From Athripsodes cinereus (lineage: Eukaryota > Arthropoda > Insecta > Trichoptera > Leptoceridae), in the NCBI GenBank assembly GCA_947579605.1, contig OX388318.1, positions 186,001-250,000 of the forward strand: a stretch of DNA of 64,000 nucleotides, read 5' to 3'. Positions 11,191 to 22,430 of the stretch are shown piece after piece (within the stretch, counting starts at the first letter, position 1; the number at the start of each line of letters is the position of its first letter). Below the pieces are notes generated by a model. It made no database searches. It worked only from the letters and a program-made list of their open reading frames with translations, and was not told the origin of the DNA. Made by a program: the position numbers and the translations under genes.

Positions 11191-11932
11191 AATATATCTA
11201 CATAGATTCATATTACTATTATACTCGGGACTTATCATGTTCTTTGTTTACTTATTCATCATAATAATATAACGTGGATACCTACAGATTATACATAATA
11301 TATCTACATAGATTCATATTACTATTATACTCGGGACTTATCATGTTCTTTGTTTACTTATTCATCATAATAATATAACGTGGATACCTACAGATTATAC
11401 ATAATATATCTACATAGATTCATATTACTATTACACTCGGGACTTATCATGTTCTTTGTTTACTTATTCATCATAATAATATAACGTGGATACCTACAGA
11501 TTATACATAATATATCTACATAGATTCATATTACTATTATACTCGGGACTTATCATGTTCTTTGTTTACTTATTCATCATAATAATATAACGTGGATACC
11601 TACAGATTATACATAATATATCTACATAGATTCATATTACTATTATACTCGGGACTTATCATGTTCTTTGTTTACTTATTCATCATAATAATATAACGTG
11701 GATACCTACAGATTATACATAATATATCTACATAGATTCATATTACTATTATACTCGGGACTTATCATGTTCTTTGTTTACTTATTCATCATAATAATAT
11801 AACGTGGATACCTACAGATTATACATAATATATCTACATAGATTCATATTACTATTATACTCGGGACTTATCATGTTCTTTGTTTACTTATTCATCATAA
11901 TAATATAACGTGGATACCTACAGATTATACAT
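11191..11932. repeat. Tandem array, 7 copies of a 106 bp unit
   Basis: Units start at 11191, 11297, 11403, 11509, 11615, 11721 and 11827, each exactly 106 bp (start word AATATATCTACATAGATTC). The only difference I find is a T to C change in the third unit (ACTATTACACTCGG in place of ACTATTATACTCGG). There is no clear reading frame or hairpin in the unit. This uniformity means recent amplification or strong homogenisation. It is not a CRISPR array, as there are no unique spacers. Confidence 0.97.
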
Positions 11933-12159
11933 ACTTATATATAAAATTACATTTTATTATAAAATATATTGTCTTTCTGCAAGTATGAAATATTCTCGTT
12001 AGTTAATTTCTTGTTATTGTCTAAATGTTGCTATGTTTGTAATTTGATCGTGTACCTATTCTTATGTATGTGTGACAGAACTCGATTTGTTACAAAGGTG
12101 GATTACTTACCTAACTAATTAAGTAAACCTATAAACTAAACCAATACCAATATTTATAT

Positions 12160-12333
12160 ATTTTTTTTTATACGCGGCGGCAGAATTGCCATCCACACTT
12201 CTCAGCATTGTACAACCAGATAAGTCTCCATATGATCAGTCATGATCACACAAAAACTTAACAGTCTAATGCCGGGAAAAATTCACCTATCCAGATATAC
12301 AGGATATCAAAGGATTAGGCTCAAAACGCGGGA
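12160..12333 (-). mobile_element. 3' UTR and tail of the R4/Dong-like LINE
   Basis: Downstream of the stop codon on the minus strand, about 170 bp of non-coding sequence ends CTGCCGCCGCGTATAAAAAA at about 12160, with an A-rich tail. The GC-rich word before the A-run marks the element's 3' end. Confidence 0.65.
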
Positions 12334-12995
12334 TCAAAATACCAGCATTGTGCCTGAAATATCTGTGTTCAAAAACTTTTTACAATATTACAAGTGTTTA
12401 TTATAATAGATTTTTGAATTTTAATGTACAAATTAACCGGTAAATCTAATTTTTGTAAATTATTTATTAAAGATTTCGGAGTTACCCCTGTAGCTGACAT
12501 GACTAAAGGTATTATATAAACGGACCGAGAATGCCAAATATTTTTTATTTCTCCTGCTAGTTCTGTATATTTACGTATTTTTTCAGCGACGGTTGTTTGT
12601 ATATTATGTGTATTTGGGACAGCGATGTCGATTAGGTACGTTATTTTATTACGTTTATCATGTAATACTAAATCGGGTCTATTATGATGTATTTGTCTAT
12701 CTGTTATTATGGTTTTATCATAATAGAGCCTATAATTTTGATTTTCTAAAACCGGTTCCGGGTTGTATTTAAAATAAGGTATTACATTATTTGAGTTTAA
12801 AAGATTATGTTTAATAGCTAAATTTTGATGTATAATTTTTGCGACATGATTATGTCTATAAGTATACTCAGTTTGAGCGAGAGTGGAACAACCCGAAACT
12901 ATGTGTTGAATTGTTTCCGGTTTGGCCAGACATTTTCTACACGAATCATCAATTATGTTTTGATTTTTTATAATATATTTTTGATAATTTTTTAC
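12334..12995 (-). CDS. R4/Dong-like LINE: zinc knuckle and restriction-like endonuclease
   Basis: An uninterrupted run of about 220 codons with no upstream ATG, so it is the 5'-truncated C-terminal part of a LINE polyprotein. Near residues 15-40 it has a CCHC-type zinc knuckle (CRKCLAKPETIQHIVSGC). Near residues 90-125 it has the PD..D type endonuclease signature: NRPDLVLHDK followed by YLIDIAVPN. Then come EKIRKYTELAGEIKNIW and IIPLVMSATGVTPK blocks, and an INTCNIVKSF end before TGA at 12334. LINEs of the R2/R4 group carry exactly this knuckle plus restriction-like endonuclease after the reverse transcriptase, and use it to nick the target. There is no stop or frameshift across the whole domain, unlike most remnants here. 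The 5' break is at about 12995. Dong/R4 membership is inference. Confidence 0.85.
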
Positions 12996-14498
12996 TTACT
13001 ATTATTGTAACACTATATTTATTTAATTTGTTTTGACCTCTATTATGTATTATTATATGACATTGGAGAGGTCTGAACACCCCAGTTTCAAGTCTGGAGT
13101 GAAGGTTTACATTAAAAACAAATAATTACATAACTACATATTAATATCTTTCAGTAAAACTGCACTTCAAATATGGATGATTTCCATAAGATACTTGAGT
13201 AAAGTATACTTTAAACGAAACATGCCTTTTGTACTTTTCGCATGGTTTAAATTGTTCATTCAAATTTCTGGTCAAAACCTTGTCGAATCAGACATATTAG
13301 TTTAATAGACTAAAATTTTAATAGACATAATTTTATAGACTAAAAACCCATAAACTAAAAACATCTATCTACGAGTACCTATAGATTCGTTCCTCCTACA
13401 AATTAGATATAAATATGCAAGACATCTTTTCCGTGCCAATAAAAAATAAAGCATTTAGGATCCCATCACTGATTTAAAGAATGATGTTAAATGTGTTAAT
13501 TATGATGTTTTAGGAAGGAGCTCGATGTAAATAAATGACATTAAAATTTTAGAAAAAAATTGAAGAAGTATTCTTCATCGTTATCGAAAAGTTTGTGAGC
13601 TGTGTATTGAAATAATATTTTATTTGTTGTAGACAGTGTAGGCACAAAAAGTGTTGGCAACCAGCCCGATCTTACCCCTATTAATAAGTGTCTAAGTTAT
13701 GCGACGTTGTACTTTTTATTTGGCATTAGAATCTTACATAAGTATAATAAATTATGCCTTTAGATGGACAGAAAAGAAAGCTTTATACAGATAGGAATAA
13801 ATATTCATAAAAAAACATTTCATAATAATGACAATAGTTCCTACACATATAAATTTCACATTGTCTGTCTGTTTGTTTTTCACGAGCATTATTTAAATTT
13901 GTTTTTTTCAGGCAGGCTACGGACAAACTAATGCCGTTTGTTCAAACTCAAAACTACCTTTTGGGTATTTGTATTAAAAAATTAGTAAATCATCATTATC
14001 ACGTCATCTCCCTTTTGGGTTAGGCAGAAAGAATTGAACGCTACTTACTATTATTGTTGCATGTGCACTTTTCGCTTTCGTTACTAATGTCTTCCATCAC
14101 TAATGCACGCTCTTTTATTCAATGTGATCGATACAAGTCAAGAATATCTGGTTTATTATGGCCTAGTCATTTAATCCTCGAACGGCCATGTTTCCGAGCA
14201 TGATTCTTCTTTTTTTTTTTCAATTCACCTCGAAATGGAATTCAAAAAAGTACTTACGGTCAATAACATCAAAATTTTACAACAGTTAATCTACATATCT
14301 CACTTATTACCCAATCGTCAAACTTGTTTGGAGAAAGAAAATTTTATGTCTTGATTAAAATACGAATTTAAATTTCCGCTCATTTTGAATGAAGCTACTT
14401 ATATAAAATATAGATAATATAAGAATTTATATATAATTTTAATGGTAATGTGAAAAATATAATAAAATTTATTTCTTCAGTAAAAAATTCAGTAGGTA
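12996..14498. other. Unassigned AT-rich DNA
   Basis: A loose short repeat of TAATAGACTAAAA-like words lies at 13300-13355. Otherwise no repeat ends or coding motifs were found. Confidence 0.45.
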
Positions 14499-14506
14499 CC
14501 TACTCG

Positions 14507-17068
14507 CAGTGGCGTAGCTAGGGGGGGGCAGGGGGGGACATATGTCCCCGGGCGCCGCATTAGGGGGCGCCAAAATGAGTATTAAAACTATTTTTTTTAT
14601 TTTATTTTGGTGTAAACAAATGTATCCCAAGTACGTTTGCAAGATTGATTTTTGGAGCCCCACAAATATCTTCATTTCAAACCAGTTGGCAAACACAATT
14701 TTGGCGCCCCCATTGACCATTAAGGGGCGCCATTCTACTCATTAACAAAATTACACATCCACAATACAGGATTGCTGATGGCGTTTTTTTTTAACAAAGA
14801 TCAGTTCGGGTTCAAATATTATTCTTCATAACTGAAAGTGGCATCTAGTTTTAACTATTATACAGGTTGGATAATTTTGAGTCGAATATAGGATTTTACG
14901 TGAGTGCAAAGAAAATAGTATAATACCTACTTCACATTAGTTGAAAAGAGATAAATTTGTCATTAGATATAAATGTAGCAAGTAAGTTGTTGTTTTAAAT
15001 AATATTTGAAATCTAGCAAATTTTTCGGTAATTATAAATTATTTTACTTGCAAAAAAACACCATTGGAAAACTCGGTAAATTTCTCGAAGTGGAGAATTT
15101 TGGAGAATTATGGTGTATTTTTAGACAAATACAATAAATTGGTAAAACAATTTTTATTGATCATTTTTACAATACGGATATGGTAATGGGTTACAATAAT
15201 ATACTTATAAGACTAATTTTTAAAAGGAACAAAAGAAAATTGATGTTTTGATTTTAAGTAAAGTTCATTGTTCACTTATTAGTTACCTACTAGTTTTTGT
15301 AACCCGGCATCGCTCGGGTTGAAATAAACAGATAACCGACACATACATGAGTTACTGAAAAAAATACAGCAACTTTTACGTAAACAAAAGCAGTAAAAAT
15401 TTCTTCGCAATGAAAAAACTTAAAGTTTGACACCCCACATGCCCATTTAAAAACATGGAAAAAGTATTAAAAACCTCTGATTTGGGCCCAAATCAGCCCC
15501 ATGAAATTTTGGACCGATCAGGTTGTCAGGTATTGGGCGAAAGGTTATAATATTTTTGGGAAAGGTCATTCCGTGCCAATTCAACACAATTTTGGGTGAT
15601 TTTTAGATTTGATGTCTCAGATTTTCATGATTTTTTTTATGCAGAGATATATCATAGACTTATGAAAAATACCAAATTTCAGCTTTTTAGCACAATTATT
15701 TTTGAAGTTGTTTATTTTCAAAATTTCAATTTTTATGAAAAAATTTCATGTCTTGGCACCTTTGGATACCTATAGACTGGCAACCAGTGATGATAAAAAC
15801 CTGGGAGAGATCTCGTTCTAAAACTGTTGAATGGGGCTTTAATGTAATGTGCCACAGGATAGGGGTAACGGTTTTTTTTTTTAATTTAAAATTAAATTTT
15901 TCAATAAGTGGTCATATTAAAAATTCCAAAAAAAATTGACAATAATAGTTTGTAATGTTTTTATATATAGACATATATCAAAATTATATTATGGGATCTC
16001 AACGGGATCAGAAAATACAGGGCTTCAGAAATGCATGAATCGTTATATTGCGTGTTTTGGCACCTTTGGATGCGTATAGGCTGGCAAAATATAATGATGA
16101 TATAAAACTGGGAGTGGTCTTATTTTAAAGCTGTTGAATGGGTTAGCTATGATATAAATAAAGCTATGATATGCCACAAGATAGGGGTTAAAAGTAAAAA
16201 AAAAAAATAATAAGTGGGCATTTTAAAATTCCAAAAAATTTAATAAATGTTTATGATGTCTTAATACATAATATAGCAAAATTTTATTATTATGGGATTT
16301 CAATGAGATCAGGAGATACAGGACTTCCGAAATGCATGCATCCTGAAATACATGCAATTTCACGATGCATGCATTTCTGAAGCCTGTCTCTCCTGATATC
16401 ATTGAGATCCCATAATAGAATTTTGGTATATGTATAAAGACATTACAAACTATTTTTGAATTTTTTTGGGATTATTTGAAATTGCCACTTTTTGAAAAAT
16501 TTAATTTTAAAATATTTTTTTTAACCGTTACCCCTATCCTGTGACACATCAAATTAAAGCCCCATTTAACAGCTTTAAAACGAGACCTCTCCCAGGTTTA
16601 CATCATCACTGGTTGCTAGTCTATAGGCATCCAAAGGTGCCAAGACATGAAATTTTTTCATAAAAATTGAGATTTTTAAAAATTAATAACTTCAAAAATA
16701 ATTGTGCTACATAACTGAAATTTGGTCTTTGATATATTGCTGCATAAAAAATCATGAAAATCTGAGACATCAAGTCTGAATCAGTGTGTCGATTTGACAC
16801 GCAATAACTCGAAAATTATGGAGAGAAATTTCTCTTCTATCAGAGGAGAAATTCTCGGAGAAATTTCTCGGGAACGAGAAATTTCTTTTGAGAATTTTCT
16901 CTACTCACATCACTTTTAGTCTGTATTCTATTTCATTAAAATACCAAATTGATGCTTCGGAAATTAACCATATAATCGTAAATTTTCAAAATTTTCTTGG
17001 GGGCTCCGAGAAGGGGCGCAGACTTTGTGCCATGTCCCCGGGCGCAGATGACCCTAGCTACGCCACTG
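14507..17068. mobile_element. hAT-type non-autonomous DNA transposon with exact 8 bp duplication
   Basis: The left end reads CAGTGGCGTAGCTAGGG at 14507 and the right end is its inverted copy (CCCTAGCTACGCCACTG) ending at 17068. Both flanks carry the same 8 bp, CCTACTCG, at 14499-14506 and 17069-17076. CAGTGGCG-type ends and 8 bp target duplications are the signature of the hAT superfamily. Further shared subterminal words (GTCCCCGGGCGC, GGGGCGCC) support this. At 2562 bp there is no transposase frame; the interior is filled by a second structure, a long inverted repeat at 15608-16774. Flanking short GAGAAATTTCTC palindromes lie at 15090-15115 and 16810-16905. Confidence 0.93.
15608..16774. 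repeat. Long inverted repeat with an extra direct copy, inside the hAT element
   Basis: Three related units: a direct unit from about 15608 to 16040, a shorter direct unit from about 16056 to 16345, and an inverted unit from about 16350 to 16774. Shared landmarks are GATGTCTCAGATTTTCATGA (15611, inverted at 16752), TTGGCACCTTTGGAT (about 15755 and 16056, inverted at about 16630) and GATAGGGGTAACGG. The fold centre lies in GCATGCAT-rich sequence at 16325-16385. No reading frame. Could be an older foldback element or an amplified interior. Confidence 0.85.
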
Positions 17069-17076
17069 CCTACTCG

Positions 17077-17574
17077 TATATTAAATTACATAATTATTTA
17101 GGTATGTTTTGTGAAAAAAAATAGTATGTCAAAGCATAGAGGTTGCATATAAAAAGGAGCTAAAAGTTCAAAGGAACTTTAATATAACCTACGAAATACT
17201 GGGTGCTATGCGATTCTGTCTACCCAATCTTCTTGTATTCCGTGTGCTCACAACATGCATAGGTTTCTGTTTTTGATTATAAGATCCACCCCTTCAAGAG
17301 ACAATCTTTTTCTGCGTCGCTTTCTTGTGTTTGACCTGTCAGCCTTTTTGCACCGACTACACATTTAATCGTAGTGCACCAGACATCCCGATACACCACT
17401 GTTGAGTCAGTGGCAGATCTGATTTGGCCTGTCTATATCAAAGCGAATCGTTACCTTCTTCTTTATCCTTAATCATCATAAAACTAGAGAATACGTCACA
17501 AGTAGACAGATGAGAGTCTGTCTCGGACTTTAAGTGATAAATTTATTTGTTTATGCGATATATACCCAATTCTT
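17077..17574. other. Unassigned DNA, slightly GC-richer
   Basis: The stretch 17200-17480 is less AT-rich than its surroundings and may be old coding-derived repeat, but no frame or motif could be named. Confidence 0.35.
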
Positions 17575-17736
17575 AACTGGACTGGAGAGGACGCCAGCTG
17601 CGACTGTGGGGAGGAGCAGAGTGACTCTCACCTATTGCAATGTCCGCTGATGCGGAATGCATGTAATGTGAGTGACCTGATGATGGCGAATGACAAGGCG
17701 ATGTACGTCGCTGTATACTGGAGTGGCAAGGTCTGA
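17575..17736 (+). mobile_element. LINE C-terminal zinc-knuckle stub with (AAGT)n tail
   Basis: A clean 53-codon frame: SCDCGEEQSDSHLLQCPLM, then DLMMAN, then VAVYWSGKV and a stop. The C-x-C...H-x4-C pattern followed by a YW block is the usual end of many insect LINE polyproteins. A GTAAGTAAGTAAG tail lies at 17750-17768. So it is a heavily 5'-truncated insertion with an undamaged end. A second, broken relative is at 59363. Confidence 0.8.
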
Positions 17737-17811
17737 AGTCCGGACCCGAAAAGTAAGTAAGTAAGTAACTGGACATTGGATTTATAGTTAAATTCTGAAT
17801 CTTATCAAATA

Positions 17812-17932
17812 ATACCAGGTGCCGGCAAACTCCCCTTTCACGACACAAGCTTTTAGCTTACTGTGAAAGTTGTATAAGGTTGTATTTGGGTTTCTAACAA
17901 AACCCAGATATATCTTTTTTTTTTTTAAAAAT
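17812..17932 (+). mobile_element. SINE-A, 5'-truncated
   Basis: Begins at the B-box end (ATACCAGGTGCCGGCAAACT) and runs through CCCCTTTCACGACACAAGC to the 3' hairpin TTTGGGTTT..AAACCCAGATATATC and a T/A-rich tail. The tRNA-like head is missing. Confidence 0.8.
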
Positions 17933-18128
17933 ACATAGTTCTGAGTCAAATAACTTTTTAGACTTGTATTAGATATGGCTAAATAAAATAATAACTGCAC
18001 TGTACTTACACGCCACATCTCAAATGGAGTATGAAGATATTATTACGATTTTGCCAACAACTGATACGCAAGTAATTCTAATTTTAGATAAATATTTCCG
18101 TGTTTACAAATAAAAAAGTTTCTATATA

Positions 18129-18387
18129 TCGTCGTTGCATATTCAAAAGGAGACATGTGCGCACATTTTTATTTGGGTATACTCTTTTTAAACAATTCAA
18201 GTAGGCATTAAAATTGTAGTTTGGACTTTTTATTGACATGTGATGTTATTCTTTAAGTATTGAACTTTAATATTTGATACTAAGAATCGCTTTATAAAAT
18301 GGTTATGATGTCATTATGAGCAGTTTATTCTAGAAATGTCAAAACATTTATGAAAACACATGTCCATTTTTGAATATGCAATGACGA
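18129..18387. mobile_element. MITE-E copy 1, 259 bp, TA duplication
   Basis: Ends TCGTCGTTGCATATTCAAAA and its inverted copy with one change, flanked by TA on both sides (18127-18128, 18388-18389). The same element lies in opposite orientation at 20996. The inner words ACATTTTTATTTGGGTATACT and TTTATAAAATGGTT are shared. TA duplications fit the Tc1/mariner group. No coding capacity. Confidence 0.88.
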
Positions 18388-18389
18388 TA

Positions 18390-19358
18390 TATTATGCTGC
18401 GCCTATATAACGATGTGTGTTCAGAGGTTGACAAGGTAAAATGCCTTTACAGAATACAAACACATGGTTATCTTATTTAAAGGTAGACTATGTTCATAAT
18501 ATGGTATGATTAGACAGTTTCCCATGTATACCTACATATGTTTCAGCTGTCTGCATATGATATAGAACTATGTTCTGTAATCAACCGGTAGCTGTTCTAT
18601 CAAGAGGTATGACAGGTATACTCGTATATAGATAATTGCATATGTACCTACATTGTGATATTATTATTATTATAATGGATATAGTACATACAGTTTGTGT
18701 CATGTTGGACTCAGAATAGCTTCAAGCGGAATATACCAACCCGTATACTCGTATGATAACGCTGAGATAAGGCGATAACGTCGTTTAGGAGAAGACATTT
18801 TATTATTGAATAGATATACCTACTATACATATATAATTGTTAGGTTGTAAAGATTGCAGATTCTTGCCTTTTAGGATACTCTTATGTGAAAGCGTCAGAA
18901 AATAAACTAATAACAGAACGTTGGTTTATTGCTTGTCAAAAATATATTTGATTTGAAATAGATTCAAACACATCCCAGAAACCCTAATAGTTAAGCTGTA
19001 TGCATGTGTCGTGATGGTGAACTACATAGATATATCCACAGGCGGTGTAATGTTTTTAATGTCATGGAAAGGAAAACTTGTGCGTTTATTACATGTAAAA
19101 GGTTAGTCTGTTGGCAATTTCATTTGTGGAAAATGCTGCGATGGTACTAATGTATGAGTTATTAAGAATAATAATATGTTTACACATTTTAGGTTGGCGA
19201 CCGAGAACAGTGAGAAGAAATAAAGGAGATTTCGGGTAAGGAAAAATAGAAGATGAATTGTGCTCAGGATAAGAATGAATAGAAAATTTTAAAAGATAAA
19301 ATTCGTCCAGCAATGAAATCGAAATGAACATAAAGATGGCAAAAAAATGTAGTGTAAG
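18390..19358. other. Unassigned AT-rich DNA
   Basis: No repeat ends or coding motifs identified. A GTGAAAGCGTC word at 18886 recalls the Penelope-like tails but has no stem or core. Confidence 0.4.
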
Positions 19359-19528
19359 GTTACTCTTGAAACAATCTAAATACGATCTTAATCTTGTCTT
19401 GATCTAGATCTAGTAAAAAATATGGCACTACCTCTACGGCTAGATTGGTATGCACGTATATTCTACTATAGTCACTAATTGAGATCAAGATAAGATTAAG
19501 ATCGTATTTAGATAGTCTCAAGAGTAAC
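19359..19528. mobile_element. MITE-M, 170 bp, ~47 bp inverted ends
   Basis: The left arm starts GTTACTCTTGA and continues AATACGATCTTAATCTTGTC; the right arm mirrors it, ending at 19528. The arms pair over about 47 bp with few mismatches. Half copies occur at 27053-27140 (right half) and 51268-51400 (left half), so this is a repeat family. The target duplication is not clear. Confidence 0.85.
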
Positions 19529-20402
19529 TCTGCTGATTGAGTCCCAAAAATAACAGAATAAAGTTAATTTTGTCGACTTCTGGTATTTGATGGAAGTGCT
19601 GGTACTCGACAGAACGACTACATAATGCTAAAATGTGTTTTGACTGCGGCCGCTGATATAATCGGGACACCTTTCCTGTTTCATACAAAAAGGGAGTTTG
19701 CACAGTTTGTTGGTTGTGCGGATGAGGTGTCTGTTGGGTAATTATTCTTAATATCTTCACTCTCGCAGGTGTGAAAATCCAGCTAAATGCGAAAACTTCG
19801 TTTAACATATATATATATTGCAATATATTACATCAAACAATAGCTAATGCATTTTTATTAGTGTACATGATGAAATCGCTCATTGCATAAAATAATTTGT
19901 TTCATTATTGCTGTTTTATACTTTTCTATTGTATACTTTTTTGTGCCATAAAGAATTACTATTATCACGAAAAAGAATAATATAAATAGTTTAAATATGA
20001 TGTAATCGATGATTGTTTGGAAACTAAACGTTTCCAGAAAGGATGTGGCAAAAAGCGTTGTGCGCTTAGATAGTGAGTTAATTACTATAATAATTGTTTT
20101 AATAGCCGAGTACAAAAGTTAGAGAAGAACATTAAAGGAGGTGTATGTATGGTGAAGATAAACTTTATAAACAAATTAAAATAATGTTAATTACACATTA
20201 GGTATACCTTATCTTACAGCTTCTTAGGCAGAACCAAGGAGTTAAAATATTTTGTCTATTAGCTTAAAAAAACATTTAAGATTTAAAGTTTAAATATTTC
20301 TCCAGCAAATGATAATAAATTCGTACAATATTATTTTGAATTAACAATTCCAAACCATTTGGATTAAACTTCAAATACTTCTACAATATAATTAAACGTT
20401 TA
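19529..20402. other. Unassigned DNA
   Basis: The segment 19540-19640 shares short words with 31975 and 62375 (GTCGAC..GATATTTGATGGAAGT), hinting at an old repeat. Nothing else recognised. Confidence 0.35.
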
Positions 20403-20451
20403 TTTGGGACTAGCTCGATCTGTGTAAATTGTCTATGTATGTTATGTTTAG
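20403..20451 (+). repeat. SINE-B 3' fragment
   Basis: TTTGGGACTAGCTCGATCTG followed by TGTAAATTGTCTATGTATG and GTTATGTTTA matches the last ~45 bp of the SINE-B copy at 9549. It may be the tail of a heavily truncated SINE or of its partner LINE. Confidence 0.7.
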
Positions 20452-20995
20452 CGTTTAAGTTGTAATATTGTATTAAATGTTACACGAAGAGAAAGTCTTA
20501 CTTAATCGTAACAAGGAATATTCATTTAAGTTTTTATTAGAGTAGGTATCTATATGTAACTTTACTATATATTTACATGTACGCAATATGAAGGCAAGCA
20601 GAGTAATATATATCTATGTATATCAGGTATTAGGTATATATTGTATTGAAGTAGTTAACAGGAAAACGTTAAGAGAGCGTAATATCTCGTATATGTTGTG
20701 TGGAGTGGAGGAGAGAAGAGTAGCGAGAGAGGCTCAGTGTGCTACTTATCAAAGGATATAATATGTATATCTACGATAAAATGTTGAAAGATATTGTAGG
20801 AATATATCGAGGAAATATTATTTTATAATAGAGATGGGTTTCCGTAAGTTAATTTATATAAAAACGTGACAGTTTATACAACTTGACATGAAGAAATTGA
20901 TGTTGATGATATTCAATATCAACACTGAATATTTATGATAGTTTGTTTGTTCTATAATAATAGAAAAAAGTGGTTATATTAGAATACGGAATTTA
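20452..20995. other. AT-rich DNA, nothing recognised
   Basis: Contains a purine-rich GGAGTGGAGGAGAGAAGAG patch at 20701; no other structure noted. Confidence 0.4.
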
Positions 20996-21212
20996 ACGTC
21001 GTTGCATATTCAAAATGGGGTATGTATAATGATATAACAACCATTTTATAAAGTTAGTCTTTGTATCAAATATTAAAATATTATATTTCGAGAATAATAT
21101 CGCACGTCAATAAAAAGTTCATACAACAGTTTTAATACCCCAATGAACAGTTTTTAAAGAGTATGCCTAAATAAAAATGTTCACATGTCTGATTTTGAAT
21201 ATGCAACGACGA
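20996..21212. mobile_element. MITE-E copy 2, 217 bp, inverted
   Basis: Ends CGTCGTTGCATATTCAAAA with the inverted partner ending at 21212, and TA on both sides (20994-20995, 21213-21214). Compared with copy 1 it is inverted and about 40 bp shorter inside. Arms match copy 1 closely, so the family moved more than once. Confidence 0.88.
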
Positions 21213-21345
21213 TATTGTAACACAGTTATAATCCTTTTATGAAATTGTACCTTATTTGTAAACCATTGTAAACTTCAATTGGTCATAATGAGAAAAATCA
21301 AAGGCTGTAGCTCTCTTGGCTCCAGAATATCTTGGAGTGAAAAAG

Positions 21346-21423
21346 ATGAAAGGTATTGAAGAGTTGATTCGCACTGCAAAGGACAGCGAGCGATTTTTAC
21401 AAGTGATCATCAACGTCGGTTGA
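21346..21423 (+). pseudogene. Family G-like LINE C-terminal stub
   Basis: A short in-frame end reading GIEELIRTAKDSERFLQVII then NVG-stop. The layout (ELxRxAxDxxxFxQxIxNVG) equals the ends at 42955, 52080, 55830 and 63600. Upstream sequence (from 21270) is no longer readable. Confidence 0.55.
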
Positions 21424-22015
21424 ATTTATCATCACACTTAACTATGTTGGCATAAATCGTTTCACAAGAGAATGATATAATCCTATAAAAAATAATAATA
21501 AATGAATACTTCCAAAATGCATTTGGAGTGTTCTCGGAATTGATACCTAAATAAAAATGCTAGACTATTTTGTTCTGAAACTTTAAATACATTATTAACA
21601 CTATTGTCTAGAATATATTCATCACAATACGTCTTGTCTATATGTATATGTATATGTAGTATCTATGTGTGTGTACCTATAGGTATATATATATATAAGG
21701 TTAATGAATCGCCTATCAATAAGAAGTTAATTATGATGGACGGGCCATTACTAGATAATTGATATTTCATCCTTTGTACACACATCAACACACCACAACA
21801 CAACACACCACACCATAGATTATTATTGATATAATAATATATTATTAGATATACTTAGATAAATACATAATATACTAATTTAGATTGGTAGGTACCACAC
21901 GTATTTATTGTGTCTGTCATAGTACATACGTAGTTATGTTGTGTCTGTTATAGACTATGAGCTGTACTTACAGAGAGGATGAATATTGATACTTGATTAA
22001 CTAACTAAACATTTT
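21424..22015. other. AT-rich DNA with short microsatellites
   Basis: Holds a TATATG/TATGTA run (21635-21700) and a CACAACACACCACACC run (21780-21816). No other feature. Confidence 0.45.
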
Positions 22016-22345
22016 TTCTATTCTATTCTATTCCCTTACGCCATATCCCAAGTGGGGTAGGCAGAGAGAACGGAACGCCATATAGATCTATCCTTACATA
22101 CTTCTTTCGCTTCTTCTACATTCATACAAATTTCTCATGCATGCACGTTGATTTCTCTTACTCAATACACGGCCGTCCTTAAGAATTTGATCTACATCAT
22201 CACCAGTTGATGTCTTCTTTGCAGCAATGTGGGCGGTTCTGTTTTTAGCCATCCTGTCTACATGGTTTCTCCAGGATCATCTCCTCTTCCTACTCCATCT
22301 CATTATGCTCTTAATAATGTTTTCCAATTTTATGTCTGACTAAAA
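22016..22345 (-). pseudogene. Family A 3' end joined to a different LINE segment
   Basis: Minus strand, 3' part (22190 to 22030): DQILKDGRVLSKRNQRAC and the family A terminal motif with a TATTC-like tail. The 5' part (22345 to 22195) reads MRWSRKRR..SWRNHVDRMAKN, close to the WSRK..W..HVxRM block of another RTE-like LINE and unlike family A at that position (RWFGHVERM). The joint lies near 22195. Either a chimeric family member or a recombined copy. Confidence 0.65.
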
Positions 22346-22430
22346 AACTGTTGTTTTAAATTTCGAATGTTTTTGGCACATGACACATACTAATCATAAG
22401 AACAACAACTACCATTTTCAAAATTAGGGT

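Noticed and set aside
11191..11932. CRISPR-like regular repeats
   Set aside because: The whole 106 bp period is repeated with no unique spacers, and the setting is an insect genome. It is a tandem array.
19518..19823. 101-codon minus-strand frame
   Set aside because: Overlaps the end of a MITE and shows no protein motif.
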